From NCBI GenBank assembly GCA_963969395.1, contig OZ017801.1, positions 19,721,611 to 19,785,610 of the forward strand: a DNA stretch of 64,000 nucleotides. Reading direction: 5' to 3'. Of this stretch, positions 46,939-59,568 are shown one piece after another. The first letter of the stretch is position 1. Every line of letters starts with the position of its first letter. A program made the position numbers and the translations under genes. Source of the DNA: Pseudoscleropodium purum (taxonomy: Eukaryota > Streptophyta > Bryopsida > Hypnales > Brachytheciaceae). Under the pieces are notes generated by a model. It had not been told where the DNA came from. It saw only the letters and a list, made by a program, of their open reading frames with translations, and did no database searches.

Positions 46939-49900
46939 GTGACGAAGTATGATTCTTTTCAGGTTTTACATGCTTCAGGGTATTCTTTCATGATTATTCT
47001 ACTTGTGAAGGCCCTGAATGGGGCTTTGAGTCTAGGATATATGCAATGCTACCTCTTTTAGAGGCCTGGTCTCATGTTACTAGGATTGGCTTCATATAAT
47101 AAGCAAGAAAGTAGTGCTGAATTAATTTCTTGTGCTGCTGTGACTACTTTCATTTTCAATTGACAATGCCATACGTGAATGCTTCTGAGGATCGTTTTCC
47201 TAGTGGGAGCTAGACGTTCTCTAGTTATTGTTTAAACCAGGGAGTTCAGGCATTGGAAACTGCAAAATGGTCGCAACACCCATTTGTTCTAGATTTTAAC
47301 ATGAAACATACGCATGTGGTAAAATATTTGCACCTCCGTTTCTTTTCACTGCAGCAACGAAGGCCTTCGGGTTTTTTAACCCCTAGAGTCCCATTGTTGT
47401 GATTTTCTGAAACTTTTTGTGAAGACAGAAAACACTTTAGCTTTGTGGCAGCAAAAGTTATGATGCAATAAGTCCAAATTTTAGTTTAGTGGACAAAGAA
47501 AAAAAAAATGGTTTAAATTTTATTTTAGAAAGAATTTGTTTCTCATGGATTGTATTTTTATTTACAATGCCTTGATTCATTTGATTTGGATTTGTTTTAT
47601 GAATGTTATAGACAATCTTGTTTTTTAGGTAAGAAGAGTATCTTCTCAGAAAAATAACTTGTTAGATTTGGTTCTTTCAAAAAAACGTTTTATAAGGTTA
47701 AGATCTATCATTAGATCAATTTTATTGTTGAGATTAATGTGTTTCAATTCTATCATAAAACTACTAATAGTGTAATTTTTTCTTCTATCTTCAACCTATT
47801 TTCAGTGAATAATTTTTTTATGTGTAAAAAATTAAGTTTGTATTTAAATTTTTTTTTTCCAAACCTTCAACTCAATTCTTCAATATAAAAAATAGAAATT
47901 CAAAAATAGTAGTGCATAAATTTTTAGTTAAGGAGATTTAAAGTTAAAAAACCTAAATGAACAATGTGCCAAAAAACTTGTATTTGTTTACTTTAAATGC
48001 AAATATCTTGCATTGTTATGATCAAGAGGTTTCGGGAATTTCTTCCACCCATTCTTCTACTAGCTTCAAAAGGACTAAGTATCCATTCAATATATGCAAA
48101 AAATCTTAGGTATACCAAGTATCTACTTAGCATACACAAAAAATCTTAGGTATGTTGTACTAAATTTTTAAACAATCTTGAGTAGTTTTAGATAATTGGT
48201 GCAAAACTCTTCTTATAATTTTGAAATTTAGTAGGTACTAGTGCACCTTATGCCATTGTTGTGGTCAAAACAAAAGAAAAAATAAATTTCTCATTTATTT
48301 AATTTGTAGAAACTTCAAAATTCAATAACTTTTGCGCCTTAGGTTGGAACATTGCAAAACCAAGCTTGTGCACCCCTCTTTGCTAAGGGATTTCCAACAA
48401 TATCAAATATGCAAATAGGAGATGCATGGTTTGGGAGATCTTAATGTGACAAACAAGACAAACAAACAACCTAACTTAATAGAAGGATATATGTAACTTA
48501 TATGATACAAGATGCAAATGTCAAAAAAAATAACCATGCACAAGTAGTATAAAAATCTCACTTTAGGAGTTAAAGTCTATTGGCCTTGTAGGGCAAGGTT
48601 AGAAAAACTTTTCTTCCTAACTTCAAATGTTATAATCTTTCAATCCATGTGGTGAAAGTTCTAAATTTTTCTTCAATACATTTCTATAGTAGTCCAGTAT
48701 AAATTTGTATGATTGAATTTTTTTGATTTATTTTAAAAAAAAATTCTCATTGCTCTAAAACTAGTGGTAGTTTTTCACAATTTCTACCCAAAATGTACTT
48801 TAGTCTTTTGGAGTGAGTCTAGTACAAATTCCTACAATTAGAGTTGCAAAAAGAATAATTTTAAAAGTTTTTTGCTCTTTACAATAGAGATGGTAGTTCT
48901 GAGCGGAGTTTGATGGAAAAAAGGCATTGGGACTATAGGGATTAAGGGGTAGGTGGCAAAAATAAATTGGTTATCTAGCTAGATATATGCATTCTTTTCA
49001 ATTGGTATTTTCTTCAATTTACTTAATTATTGAATTTTCAGCTTTTGACAATTATTGCTTCATAGTTTTAATCAAGGGAAGCCATTTATTTGGTTGAATA
49101 ATGCAAATAAAAGACAATTATAACATCATATCAATATAATAAGACTACCCCTAGCTTTTTTAGAGTTCTCATTCTCATGTAGACATTTGGAAAAAGTCTT
49201 GGCTTGTCATTGTCATATGACATTAATAACATTCCTAACGTGGCACTTTTCTACTTTCCCTACTATCTAAAAAAAGACATTCCTTTCTCAACTATGAAAT
49301 TCATAATATTCTCAATATGGAACTTTCTAAATTCCAATTCTTCCTAGAGTCCCAAGATAGAGAGATATTTTTTTTAGATGCCTAGTGGGAGTTTGGATTT
49401 AATTTTACCATTGGCCATTTTAGATATCAAAGGAATATATTTTTATTACTTTATGATTTTGTGACAATCGAAACATTCTTACAAGGGCATTTCTAAACTC
49501 TAAGGATCCTAAAAAAGAGGGATATTCATTTTTTGAATACCTAATGACGTCTTGGTTGAATTTCTTGCATCTTTGCATTAACCTTCTTAAATATCAAAAG
49601 AATATTTTATTATTATTTATTATTAGAGATGCCTGGTATGTTCAAGAATACATTGATGCACCTCTCAACCCAAAATTGAGAATGTTATAATTACATAACT
49701 TTCAATGCAAAAACATTACCTACATGTGACTTTAATATGAACTTCATATTTTTAATCAAAAAATTTAATTTTTTTTTTAAATAATTTTTTTAGAACCCTA
49801 CAATTTAAAAAAAATTAAACCTTTTACTATATTAAGTTTTTTTTCTGAAAAAGCTTTTTAAGAGTGCCAATTTTCTGATGGCAATGACAAGGGGGCTTTT

Positions 49901-49999
49901 CACAGATGGGCACTCAGAATTTCGTAAGATATTTTTTTTTGACAGGACCACGGAAACCGATTCCCGCTCGCGGAGAAAGGGGGTCTCTCTCCGAGAAGG
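46939..49999. other. QCR7 3' region and AT-rich repeat block
   Basis: After the QCR7 3' side, sequence from about 47370 to 49990 is AT-rich with no gene. It includes the putative inverted-terminal-repeat segment 47376-48945. A stretch near 48035-48065 (ggtttcgggaatttcttcca...) resembles one near 62130-62160, so the AT-rich blocks share repeat content. Confidence 0.55.
47376..48945. mobile_element. Putative non-coding element with inverted ends (ttaacccctagagtcccatt)
   Basis: Left end ttaacccctagagtcccatt near 47376. The right end near 48923-48947 (ggcattgggactatagggattaa...) is its inverted match over about 21 bp with a few mismatches. The ends resemble those at 29600, 30540 and 30750. No coding sequence inside. 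Confidence 0.45.
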
Positions 50000-50917
50000 C
50001 TCCCTCTCTCGCCCTCGACGCCTCGCTAAACCGAAAGTGGAGCGAGCACAGCCTCTCCGGCTCACTCGTTCCCCTCTCGATTTTCTCTTTCTTTTGCATG
50101 CTCCACCTGCGCGCCAATTTGTTTCCAGGATGTCTCCTCCCTTTGCTTTTCGTGGAGAAATCGCCGTGAATTTTTGTATCACTTCGTCGCCGTGAGATTT
50201 TATCGCGGTGGATAAGTTTTATGCGGCAGGGTTTGGTGTTGGTTTGCCTTTCATTGAGCGGCGGACCCGGGAGTTTCGAGCTTTGGATTATGAAGGTGCG
50301 TTTCGAGATTTTCATGCGGAGAATGTGGATGTAGACTTCGGAGGAAAAGAATAATGTTATAGCGAAAGAATGCGTTCAAGTTATGTATTGGCATCTAGGT
50401 TAATACATGGAGTTCATTTGTCGTGGGAGCTTTGCAGCCTGCTATCTCTGACGTGTCGGTAGTATGTTGGTGGCGAGATTGGGAAGAAGAGAAACCGTCG
50501 GCTATCGTAGTATTTTTAGTGTGCATTGTTTATTTTGGTGGAACTGGCGTTGTCGGAATGGCGAGACATTGGTGTAATTTATTATATGCATTCCCTGGGA
50601 ACTCGTACTTTTCGATTTGTTGATTTTCTTTGCTGCATTGGTGAGTCTGTTACTTTCGTTTTTAATTTTGAGCTGAGACGGTATTGGAAGGTGGAGGAGT
50701 TTCTCTCTGTGAATCCTGTTAGTTATGCGAGCCTTTTGAATGTTTCGCCTGTAGGATTTCCTGGTTCCAGAATTTAGGGTTCCAGTGAGGTGGTAGCAGA
50801 ACGGACTTTCCTGAATCCCATTTTTTCGCCGTGAAGCTTCGGTGGTACATTGATTGAGGTTTTGGTCAAATTTCGTTATTTGCATGTACTGCCAACTAGG
50901 ACGATTCGGGATTCTCT
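50000..50917. repeat. Right arm of 918-bp inverted leader duplication
   Basis: Inverted, nearly identical counterpart of 42912-43829. It is continuous on its 3' side with two further related units (next entry), which suggests that this is the original location and the RNase Z side is the copy. Confidence 0.9.
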
Positions 50918-51535
50918 TTGACGAATTGGTGAGTCTGTTTTTGGGTTTGAGATTTTGAGGAGAGGATGTTTTTGGAATCGATAAATGTAATTGTTTCTGT
51001 AAATTCTGGTAGTTAAGCGACCTTTCGCAATGTTTCGCACTTAAAAATTTTCGTCTTAAGAAATTAGGGTTCCGTAGAGGTGCTTGCTGAAGGTCCTTTC
51101 CAGAAGTCACAGTTTCTCTCTGTGAAGATCATGTGCCGTGGGAGCTACAGAGTTTGAGTGCGTTTGTTAAGGCATTTTAAGTTGTGTCGAGCCTACCTCA
51201 ATTGCGAGTTTTGGAGTAAGAGAAACAGTTGCTGTCATAGTGTTACTGCTATCGCTTTGGTGGTTTCAAGTGTGGTTGACCGGCGTCTCTCTCGAGACGT
51301 GCAATTGTCCTGCTCTCTAGGACTAGATTATTTCCTCGGTACATTGGTGAGTGTTTTCTTTTCGTCTGAGGTTTTGGGCAGAGAATGTAATAGGGAGTGA
51401 AAAGGAGATTCTTTTACATAAATCCTGACAGTTTTGCAGTATTCTGTGTGAGGGATTTCTTATTTCAAGAATTTAGGGTTCTGAGAGGTGTTTTCAGAAT
51501 GCCTTGGCTTGGATTCACTGTTTTAGACCTGGAGA
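50636..51535 (+). repeat. Three tandem leader units, each beginning with a splice-donor-like sequence
   Basis: Three diverged units start near 50636, 50931 and 51341 with 'cattggtgagtctgtt' or close variants. They contain 'tttagggttc(c)' in the middle, and the first two end in 'gtgaag'. Each start is a consensus 5' splice site (ttg|gtgagt). They lie in the presumed 5' leader of the HUB gene, whose acceptor next to the coding exon is at 52001 (ctcttgcag), so alternative leader splicing is possible. Confidence 0.6.
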
Positions 51536-52077
51536 GGTCTGTGAGTGCAGGTGGTGTAACAACAAGCTGAACAGCTATCGGCTTGTATGAGACGTGCCTC
51601 CCTTAAGTGTCTCCCTCAAGTAGAGACTCTATATCATCCTGACAAGGACTCTCTCTTTGTACAGTGCCTTGCAATGAAGTTGCGTATTTGTAATAAGTTG
51701 CCTCTCTAGTAGCTCATATGCATGAATTCGCAGCTTAGGATTATTCTCCAAAACTCTCTCTCTCTCTGCAATAGTATCGGTAGTTAGAAGTAGGATTTGG
51801 GGTTCTTAAATGTTTTGTATTCGTTACGCTTACCTAAGCTTCGGCGCTGTCCCCTGAAAGGAAGTTATTCCTAGTTCGCGACTTCTGTCTTACTCGTTCT
51901 TTCCAGCTCATTCTTACACGGAACTGTGGTGGGTGGATAGAATATAGAGTAATGAAGTGCTGATAATAATCTCAGGTGGACCAATATTTTGTCTCTTGCA
52001 GATATTGTGTGCTGCGAAAATTTGACCTGCGAAGATTAGTTCTTGATAATGCATGTTCGATCAATTATCGAGGCAGT

Positions 52078-55000
52078 ATGGGAAGCACAGAAGAACCTGA
52101 CCGCAAACGGCGCCACCTCAATAACAATCATTCCGAGTCCCCCCCAGTCAAGAAACAACCTCTTACACCTTCATCTGAAGAGAAGAAGGTATGTAGTGCA
52201 TTCTTTTTTTGTATTTTCTTTGAATCTCACTGCGCTCTTGTTCTGGGAAGGGCAGAGAATGAAGTGCATGGACGCTTCTCCATCTGAGAAGCAACGTCGT
52301 GACACTCTCATGAAAGCACTGGGTCTAAGTTACAAGGGTATTGGGGTGAAATTACAGGTGGACGGTCAAATGCTGCAGTTCCAGAACCATAAGCTTGCCC
52401 AGCAGCTTGTTGTCACGCGCAATGAAATAGAAGTTTTGGAGGATAAATTGAATCAATTACGTAGCAAGCAAGCTTCATTCGATGAGAATCTCTTAACTGT
52501 CAATGGCGTGTGGAATCAGGTCAGATTTCCACTTTTTGCTTCATGGTCCTTCAGCTGTTGTCAGGATTTTAAAAATTCTCCGCTTAGCAGGTAGCAGTTG
52601 TTAATTTGTCATTTTTTTTGAGGATGTAGGTCTGTTATGTCTACCGTCTTCAAACTATATCTTGATGCTTATTCATATTTTAAGTAAAATAGTATAGATC
52701 TGACGCTACTACGGTCCTCTAAAATAAGAGTTCATGATATGAATATTCATTCAAATTTTTACTAATCTAGTGGAGTATATCTCCTGCAGGTTGTGGATGA
52801 TTTGGAATTGCTTTCTGTACAAGCTACTGCTACAACCAATGGAAATCATGGTTCGGGATCTGCTTCCAAGGGTGTGTTTTCAATTTTCTTTCTTTGGTTT
52901 ATCACTCCACTATTATAGAGAATTTCCCCTTTACTTTACTGTGATTGCGTTTATTTTTGAGTGAGTGAATCGTCAGACATGTTACCTAGTTTTTGCCATT
53001 TGCGGAAGGTCATTTGAACCGCGATATTTTGATGTAATAGTGATATTTGTTTTTTACACAGAACTACATAACTCCTCAGTTCCTCCGGAGCAAACTTTTC
53101 TGCAGCGCTTGCTTGATAGGGGTGCTACCGAAAGTTCCACAACCAATGGAAACAATGGTTCAATTGAAGCTGGGCTTAGCAGCCGCAAGGCGTCTACTGC
53201 TAGAACATTGAAGTATCTTGTTCAAAATATCGACTGTGAGAGATCTCGAAATGAAGAGCTTGTGAGCACTTTCCGAAATGGCTTGTCGTCTAATGGTGAG
53301 AAAGCTTGTATTATGAGGACAGAGTGCTGTGGTTAGGACACACATCAAAACATTTACATGTAAAGATGCGTGTACCCTGTCAGTCTGGGTGTGCCTCCCA
53401 TTTGCATGTGAACCTCCCGATCAATTGACATGTTAAATTGATTTGCTGATGTGCTTGCTCCGTCCATGTTCCTGCGGATCAATTTTATTTTGAAGTTTTG
53501 TTTTTGAACTCCAGAGCAAAATGATTTACACTTTTTCGAGTAAGGAGGCTAGCGTGTACAATCAATTGGAATTTGCATGTCAGTGTGATTAACTTAAAAA
53601 CTGAAGCAGGTATCATCAGGTCGCTAGCAAAGACAGACGAGGAACTGCATGCAGAGGCGAAAAAGTTACGAAGTCTTCTGGATGACCTTCATTTAAAGCA
53701 CCGGGAGCTTGCAACTGAATTTGGGACTTGTCATGATCGTCAAGCGAAAGACCGAGCTGAGATCAGAAGACTAACAGGTATTATTTTATTTCTTTTCCTT
53801 TATGACCATTTTATAGTTCAATTGTTCCTATTAGTGTTGTAGCAACTATCAATCATAATCACCTACTATGTGCTTATATCTATGAGCACAGGCAGGAGCT
53901 GCTGCAAGATTTCCGCTTCATGCTGACTATACTTTTGACACTGTAGGCGAATTGGAAGAAGCTTGTGCTGATATAGAGTCTATTAGGCGCCAGTTGGCTG
54001 CTCTCCGCTCACAGGATGCGACCCTTTCTGGACCGCCCACACCTAGTGCTACTCCTAATCGTAAAGTATTTGAGTACGGTGATGGAGGTGCGGCACAGGA
54101 AAAAAAATCTAAAGAACATTGTCAACTGGAAACTGGACTAGAAGAGGCCAAGGTATTGACTTCTTTTACTGTCGTAATAATTTAGTCCCAAATTCATACG
54201 TTGGATCCGGAGTGGCGCAATACCGATTATGTTTATCCTCTTGAATCATAAGAAATTCGTTTTAGTAGTTCCAGATTGTACACCTTTCTAGTCAGCCAGA
54301 AACCTCCATGTATGGTCTAAACTATGAATTGAAAAAAAATAGGGTTTGGCTAGCAAGATTCTGTTTCATTTGAAGTTTCGTGTGAAAAATAATTTGTACA
54401 TTCAAGCATCGGTGTAAATCGGATTGACGAGTGCTTGATAAGGGAGCATTGTAGACCTACCTGTTTTTTCCTTTAAGTTGCTCAGAATGGGAATAGTTGT
54501 ACGTGTTAACAATCAAATAAATCATGGTGTTGGGTTTGATTTATGCTGAACTGCTGCGCGATTTTTTAGACATTGGCTGCACGAAGGCTTACAGAGCTTC
54601 AAGAAACTCTGCAGAATCAGTTGGATGTTATCCGAAAAATCCAACTCATGCAGGTTTGTTTTGCAGTAAGCCTTACCCAGATTATGGTTTGGTTCAGAGT
54701 TTTAAATATTTTTGCTGTTTTTGATAGTCTGGCCATCTGTTTTTAGTGCAAAATTGATGTCGACTGAGTTTACCTGTTGTTGATCTTCAGGATGAACTGG
54801 ATAATCAAGAAAATATTATGTCTTCTCGGCACTATCAATCACTGAATGAACAAGTTCAGTATCTGAGGAGTGAGGTTGAGAAATTTCGGGTTATGACGGA
54901 CCAGTTACAGGTATGGTTGTTGTATGATCGTTCTATCTACTGTTTTCTCACTGCAAATTTGAATTATTTTAAGGATTCATGTTCTTCTTTGATTGCTGAA

Positions 55001-58000
55001 TGCATGTGGGTCACCTACATAGGACCAGGACAATAATATGAATTAATGACATTGTTTTAATTACGTTGGTTATTTTTTTCTGATATTCTATCGAGTATTT
55101 TAACATTTTTGCATGCATCATGAATTATTCAAAAGAGTAGGTGGGAGCCCTCTGGCTTTAAAGTTTGGTGAATGGTAAGGAGTAGTTAGGGTCATGCCGA
55201 TACATAGACTGCTTGGTGGGATTGATTGTGTCCGTTTAGTAAGCTCGTTTTTTAACCTTTCGGTGTGCAGGGTGAGCGGGTCTCTTTTTTGCGTCGTGAG
55301 AAAGAGGTTACATTGAAAGCTGAGGCTGGTGATGCTGCTCGAAGGGCAGGCACCATCTTGGATGCCCGCACTGCAGATTTAGAATTAAAGTTGCAGCAGT
55401 GCATGTCTGATTGTGACACTCTGCAACTTAAAGTTGAAGACGCTACTCAAGCTGCAGGTGTGTGTCTTCTGAGACTTGCCATAAATCTTCGATTGTAATC
55501 ACATGAAAGTATTTGGAGAGGCAGTTATGACCAACTTCTTATTTGTTTTATAGGAAGAAAAGAGTCGGTAACTGATCTTAAGAAGGTGATAACCACTCTC
55601 CACAAAGAAATGAGCTTGATGCAAGCTCAATTATACGATTTCAAAGAAGCAGGCTCAGCTGTTCACTCTCTGCGAGCACAGCTTCACTCTATGCGTGCGA
55701 TCCTCGAAAGAAAAGTAAGTTTATTTCACATCTGTTGAAAGGATGTCTTTGTTTTATCAACCAATTTGTATTATTGGCATACAAATTTGAGGTCAACTGT
55801 CTTAGCACATGTGCAGAAGTTTGCAATTGCTCAGTTGTGCGTGCATTGTTATGGGCCGTATGCGTAGCTTCACATTTGCTTTTGAATCGTCGTACTAGCC
55901 AGCATTTATTGTGGTCAATTGCTGCTTGACATGGAGGTTGTGCATATGCAGACCGTGGAATATCAACTTCTTTCTGACAAGTATACCAGTCAAGTAGGGG
56001 ACCTTAATGTCATTCAGGATGAGGTATACTTGTTACCTTGAAGCTCAGTAGTGCCACAATCGAATATGGACAGTAGTGGAAGAACTAGTTTTGCTTTTCT
56101 CTTTCTCTAGCCGTTAGGCAGTAGACCACGCATATGAGTCTTCAAGATTTAGATTCTGTAAGCTTTATTGTCAGTTTACATACCTTTTAGTTCTGAGCAG
56201 CCACCGAGAAGTGCACTGAATATTTGCTCTCAACTTGCAGGTCAGGATTATGCGAGGTAGTGAGAAGGAATTGAAGCTTATCTTGCATATGTATAACAGG
56301 GAGTCAAATGACCAGAGGTAAAATGTTGATCGCTTGTGACAGTTGCGGTTACTGTTTAACTAATTCTCATTTAGCGGTCACCCTTAACTATTGCACTGGA
56401 TTTGGGGGGCTCCAGCGTCCATCCAGTCTGGAGCTGTAGTCGCTGATCATTTTTAAGGATGGCCCTGAGAACGAGCTCGTAGGAAGATAAAAGTGATGCA
56501 GTGGAGTGGATTAAGTTGATGCAGTGGTAGGTATCCATGGTTTCCAATAAAAGAGCATTGAAGATTACTTATAAAATTTCATGCTAAAGCGTATAGTTCT
56601 TATGTGTATTTTTTACGCATGGCAATATCCAGTTGAGTATTTATCGCAAGTCTGCACATGCATCTAAATTTGTGTTACTGATGTGGCAGGGAAGTGAGGG
56701 CGTTACAGCAAGCGGAGTGCAGAGCTCGAGCAGAAATGGAACGACTGCAATTGGCTCTCAACGAACACAGTTTAGAACTTCGTGTGAAAGCTGCAAATGA
56801 AGCAGAAGCGGCATGCCAGCAGAAGCTTACTGCGGTGGAAGCTGAGATTGCTGACTTGCGGCAGAGTTTAGAGGCTTCTAGCAGGTACAAATTATCAGAT
56901 TTGTAATTTTGTTTGCCATCGCAGAGTATCAGTAGTCTTGTACATAGAGCCGATGCAATCACCGTATTCAGTCGTAAAGGAAATATAAGGAATAAATTTA
57001 AGGTTCAGAAAAGCCGTGAGTTTCTTACTCTGCCCCAATCTTGTACGTAAACAGCACCGATGGCCCTAATTTATCGGTGACTCGGTCAGGAAAGTCGTGC
57101 ACTTTCTTCTGTTTTCGCAAATTGTCCTATTGAAAGTATGTTCCCTGAAAAATTTATGAAACTTCAGAAACATTTGAAACAGAAAATATCTGCAGCTTTT
57201 CTTCCATCTAGATCTGAATAATACGTTTCTTTTATTTCCTCTCTTTTTGAATTAAGACAAAGTTTAGACGGTTAGTTATTGATGCTTTCTTCGGTTGCAG
57301 GGTTGCTCTAGATTTAAGGGAGGCTCTGCAGGCCAAGAAAGAGGAAGGGGATGCATATATTAGTGAAATAGAAGTATGACATCGACTCCACTTCCTTTAT
57401 TTAGTACTTGCGGCCAACTAGTGTTCATTGACTACTTGCCTATGTAATAATTTTGGATGTCTTCCCTTCATGAACTTGCCACAATAGCATTGGAATTTCT
57501 TACTTTGTTTGAATTCTCTTCTAATAGTTGTGGCGCATGACATTGCAGGCCATTGGACAAGCTTATGAAGATATGCAGACCCAAAATCAGAGGTTACTTC
57601 AACAAATCATTGAACGTGATGAATATAATGCTCAGGTGAGATAGTATCCTTCACTGTAGAACTTATGATTACCAAATTGTGCAGACCCATTTTGGGCGAG
57701 ATCCAAGTGTGCCTACTAATTCCTCGCTTCTGGTATTATCGGTTTATTGATATTCATTTATTGTTACTTGGGATAGCTTTTCAGCATCATCTCCCTCAAG
57801 TCTTCATCCTTTTGTCATATTATGTTATCACCTTTGGTGAATTAAGAAGGAATGGGCCTTTTCTATTGAGGAGTTTCCATCCCTCTCGTTTATGCGTAAT
57901 ACATCCCAACCAGGTGACCCTGTCTTCGACGGCTAAGCCTATTTCTGATCTAGTTGGAATTGTTGCTTGTGTTTGGATTCAGTTGATGTCAGATAGTCTC

Positions 58001-59568
58001 AAAACGAAGCAGCTGCAGACTTCACTGCAAGCTGAGAAGCAAGTGTTGAATGCACGTATGCAACATGCAAATGCTGCAGCTGACCTTCACAAACAGCGAA
58101 TTGCTCGCCTAGAAGAACAAGTATGCACTCTCTGCATTGGATGATTACCGAGTCTACAGATTGGAATGGTGTCGTGCTATAAATTGATCAGTTTGTAGGA
58201 TGTAAGCTTACTGAAGTTTTGTTTTTTTGGCTTGCATACTAACTTTATGAGGTCAATTATGCACTCTTTGTGATTAAAGAGCCTCTGATCAAGATTTCGA
58301 GTGAGAATGCTGAAGCTAGACGAAATGTTTGCTGCAGGCTAGAGCATTTATTGATCAACTTACGAAAGCTACAGATGAGAGTCGACATCAATCATCAGCG
58401 ATGGAGAGTGCAAAACGGAAAGCTGTTGAGATGGAGAAAGAGTTATCTTCTGCCAAATCAGCCCTAGCTGCTGCTGACAAAGTGTTGGAGGAGCGTAATC
58501 AGAAGTTACTTAACGTGAATCTTCAATTAGAGAAGGAGAGGTTAGTAGTCCCTTTTCTTGGAAATAACTAGGAAATTGCAGTGTAATCAAATAAGAAGCT
58601 CACGACACGTCAATTTGTGTAGTTTATTAGCGAGACTACCTTTTCTTGTTTCCCTGTATTCTCCTCTTTTCTCTTTCTATTTGACAGAATGTCTACTTTT
58701 CGCACTCGGTTTGGATGCTGTATGGAATCATATGTTGGTATGCGACAGGTTTGAGAAGCGAAGGGCTCAAGAGGAGTTGGAGGGTATAAATGTGAAGAGC
58801 GTGCGGCTAAATACTGTTCGCGATGGCGGGCCCATGATAGAACGATTGCAAGAGGAGATTAAGGATTACAAGTCCATACTGAAATGCAGTGTGTGTCACG
58901 ATCGACCGAAGGAGGTGTGCATCTGTTTCCTTGTGCTTCGAGTATACTTAACTGGGGTTATTTTTTTGAATCACTTATGATCGTTTGTTGGTACATGAGC
59001 ATTTTTAGCCCCTACGTGGAAGCTTTTAGTCGTTTACATTAAACTTTCTATGCATTTTTCTATCGTTTAAAAATGTTTGGTATAGTTTTATCTTTTTTTT
59101 GGTACCTTGATACTTCCTCAATTGTGCATTTCAAGTTGTATTGAAAATGCACTTTGGAAGCTTTTAGTCGATTGTAGTAGCTCAAAATATATTTCTATTG
59201 TGTACTGGTGTAGGTTATGATTCTCCTTATTGGTACATATGCTATTTCCTTGACATTTCCTTTATGATTCATTCCTACACCCCTTTAGATATGAAGCTGG
59301 GCACTTAGGGTCAAATTGGACAGTTTTGGAAAGTGGAAGTACGTGCATCCTTTTCAGAAAATTATGGAGTTTGTCTTGTGTTTGGTACCGGTAGTCCAGT
59401 TTGTGATTTACTGAAATCAAACTTTTGTGGGGACAGGTGGTTATTACCAAATGCTTTCATCTCTTTTGTAGCCCTTGCATACAGCGGAACTTGGAACTCA
59501 GACATCGAAAGTGTCCTGGTTGCGGCATTCCATTTGGGCAGAGTGACGTGCGAACTGTGTACATTTAA
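52078..59568 (+). CDS. HUB/BRE1-type RING E3 ubiquitin ligase (histone H2B monoubiquitination)
   Basis: Nuclear E3 that with an E2 places a single ubiquitin on histone H2B. Nineteen exons: 52078-52188, 52358-52519, 52790-52871, 53062-53295, 53610-53777, 53947-54152, 54570-54653, 54791-54910, 55271-55457, 55554-55714, 55952-56023, 56241-56317, 56690-56884, 57301-57373, 57549-57635, 57983-58120, 58338-58540, 58749-58914 and 59437-59568 (2658 nt, 885 aa, phases consistent). N terminus MGSTEEPDRKRRHL is near-identical to the plant HUB start. Nearly all of the rest is coiled coil. The C-terminal C3HC4 RING reads CSVCHDRPKE then KCFHLFCSPCIQ and RKCPGCGIPFG, and the protein ends VRTVYI. The last intron (522 bp) splits the RING. 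Whether it corresponds to HUB1 or HUB2 cannot be decided here. Its leader is described in separate entries. Confidence 0.96.

Noticed and set aside
50502..51110. 202-codon minus-strand open frame, also present in part at 42940-43323
   Set aside because: It lies in the HUB leader antisense to the tandem units, and its internal similarity simply reflects those repeats. No protein family recognised, so treated as a shadow.
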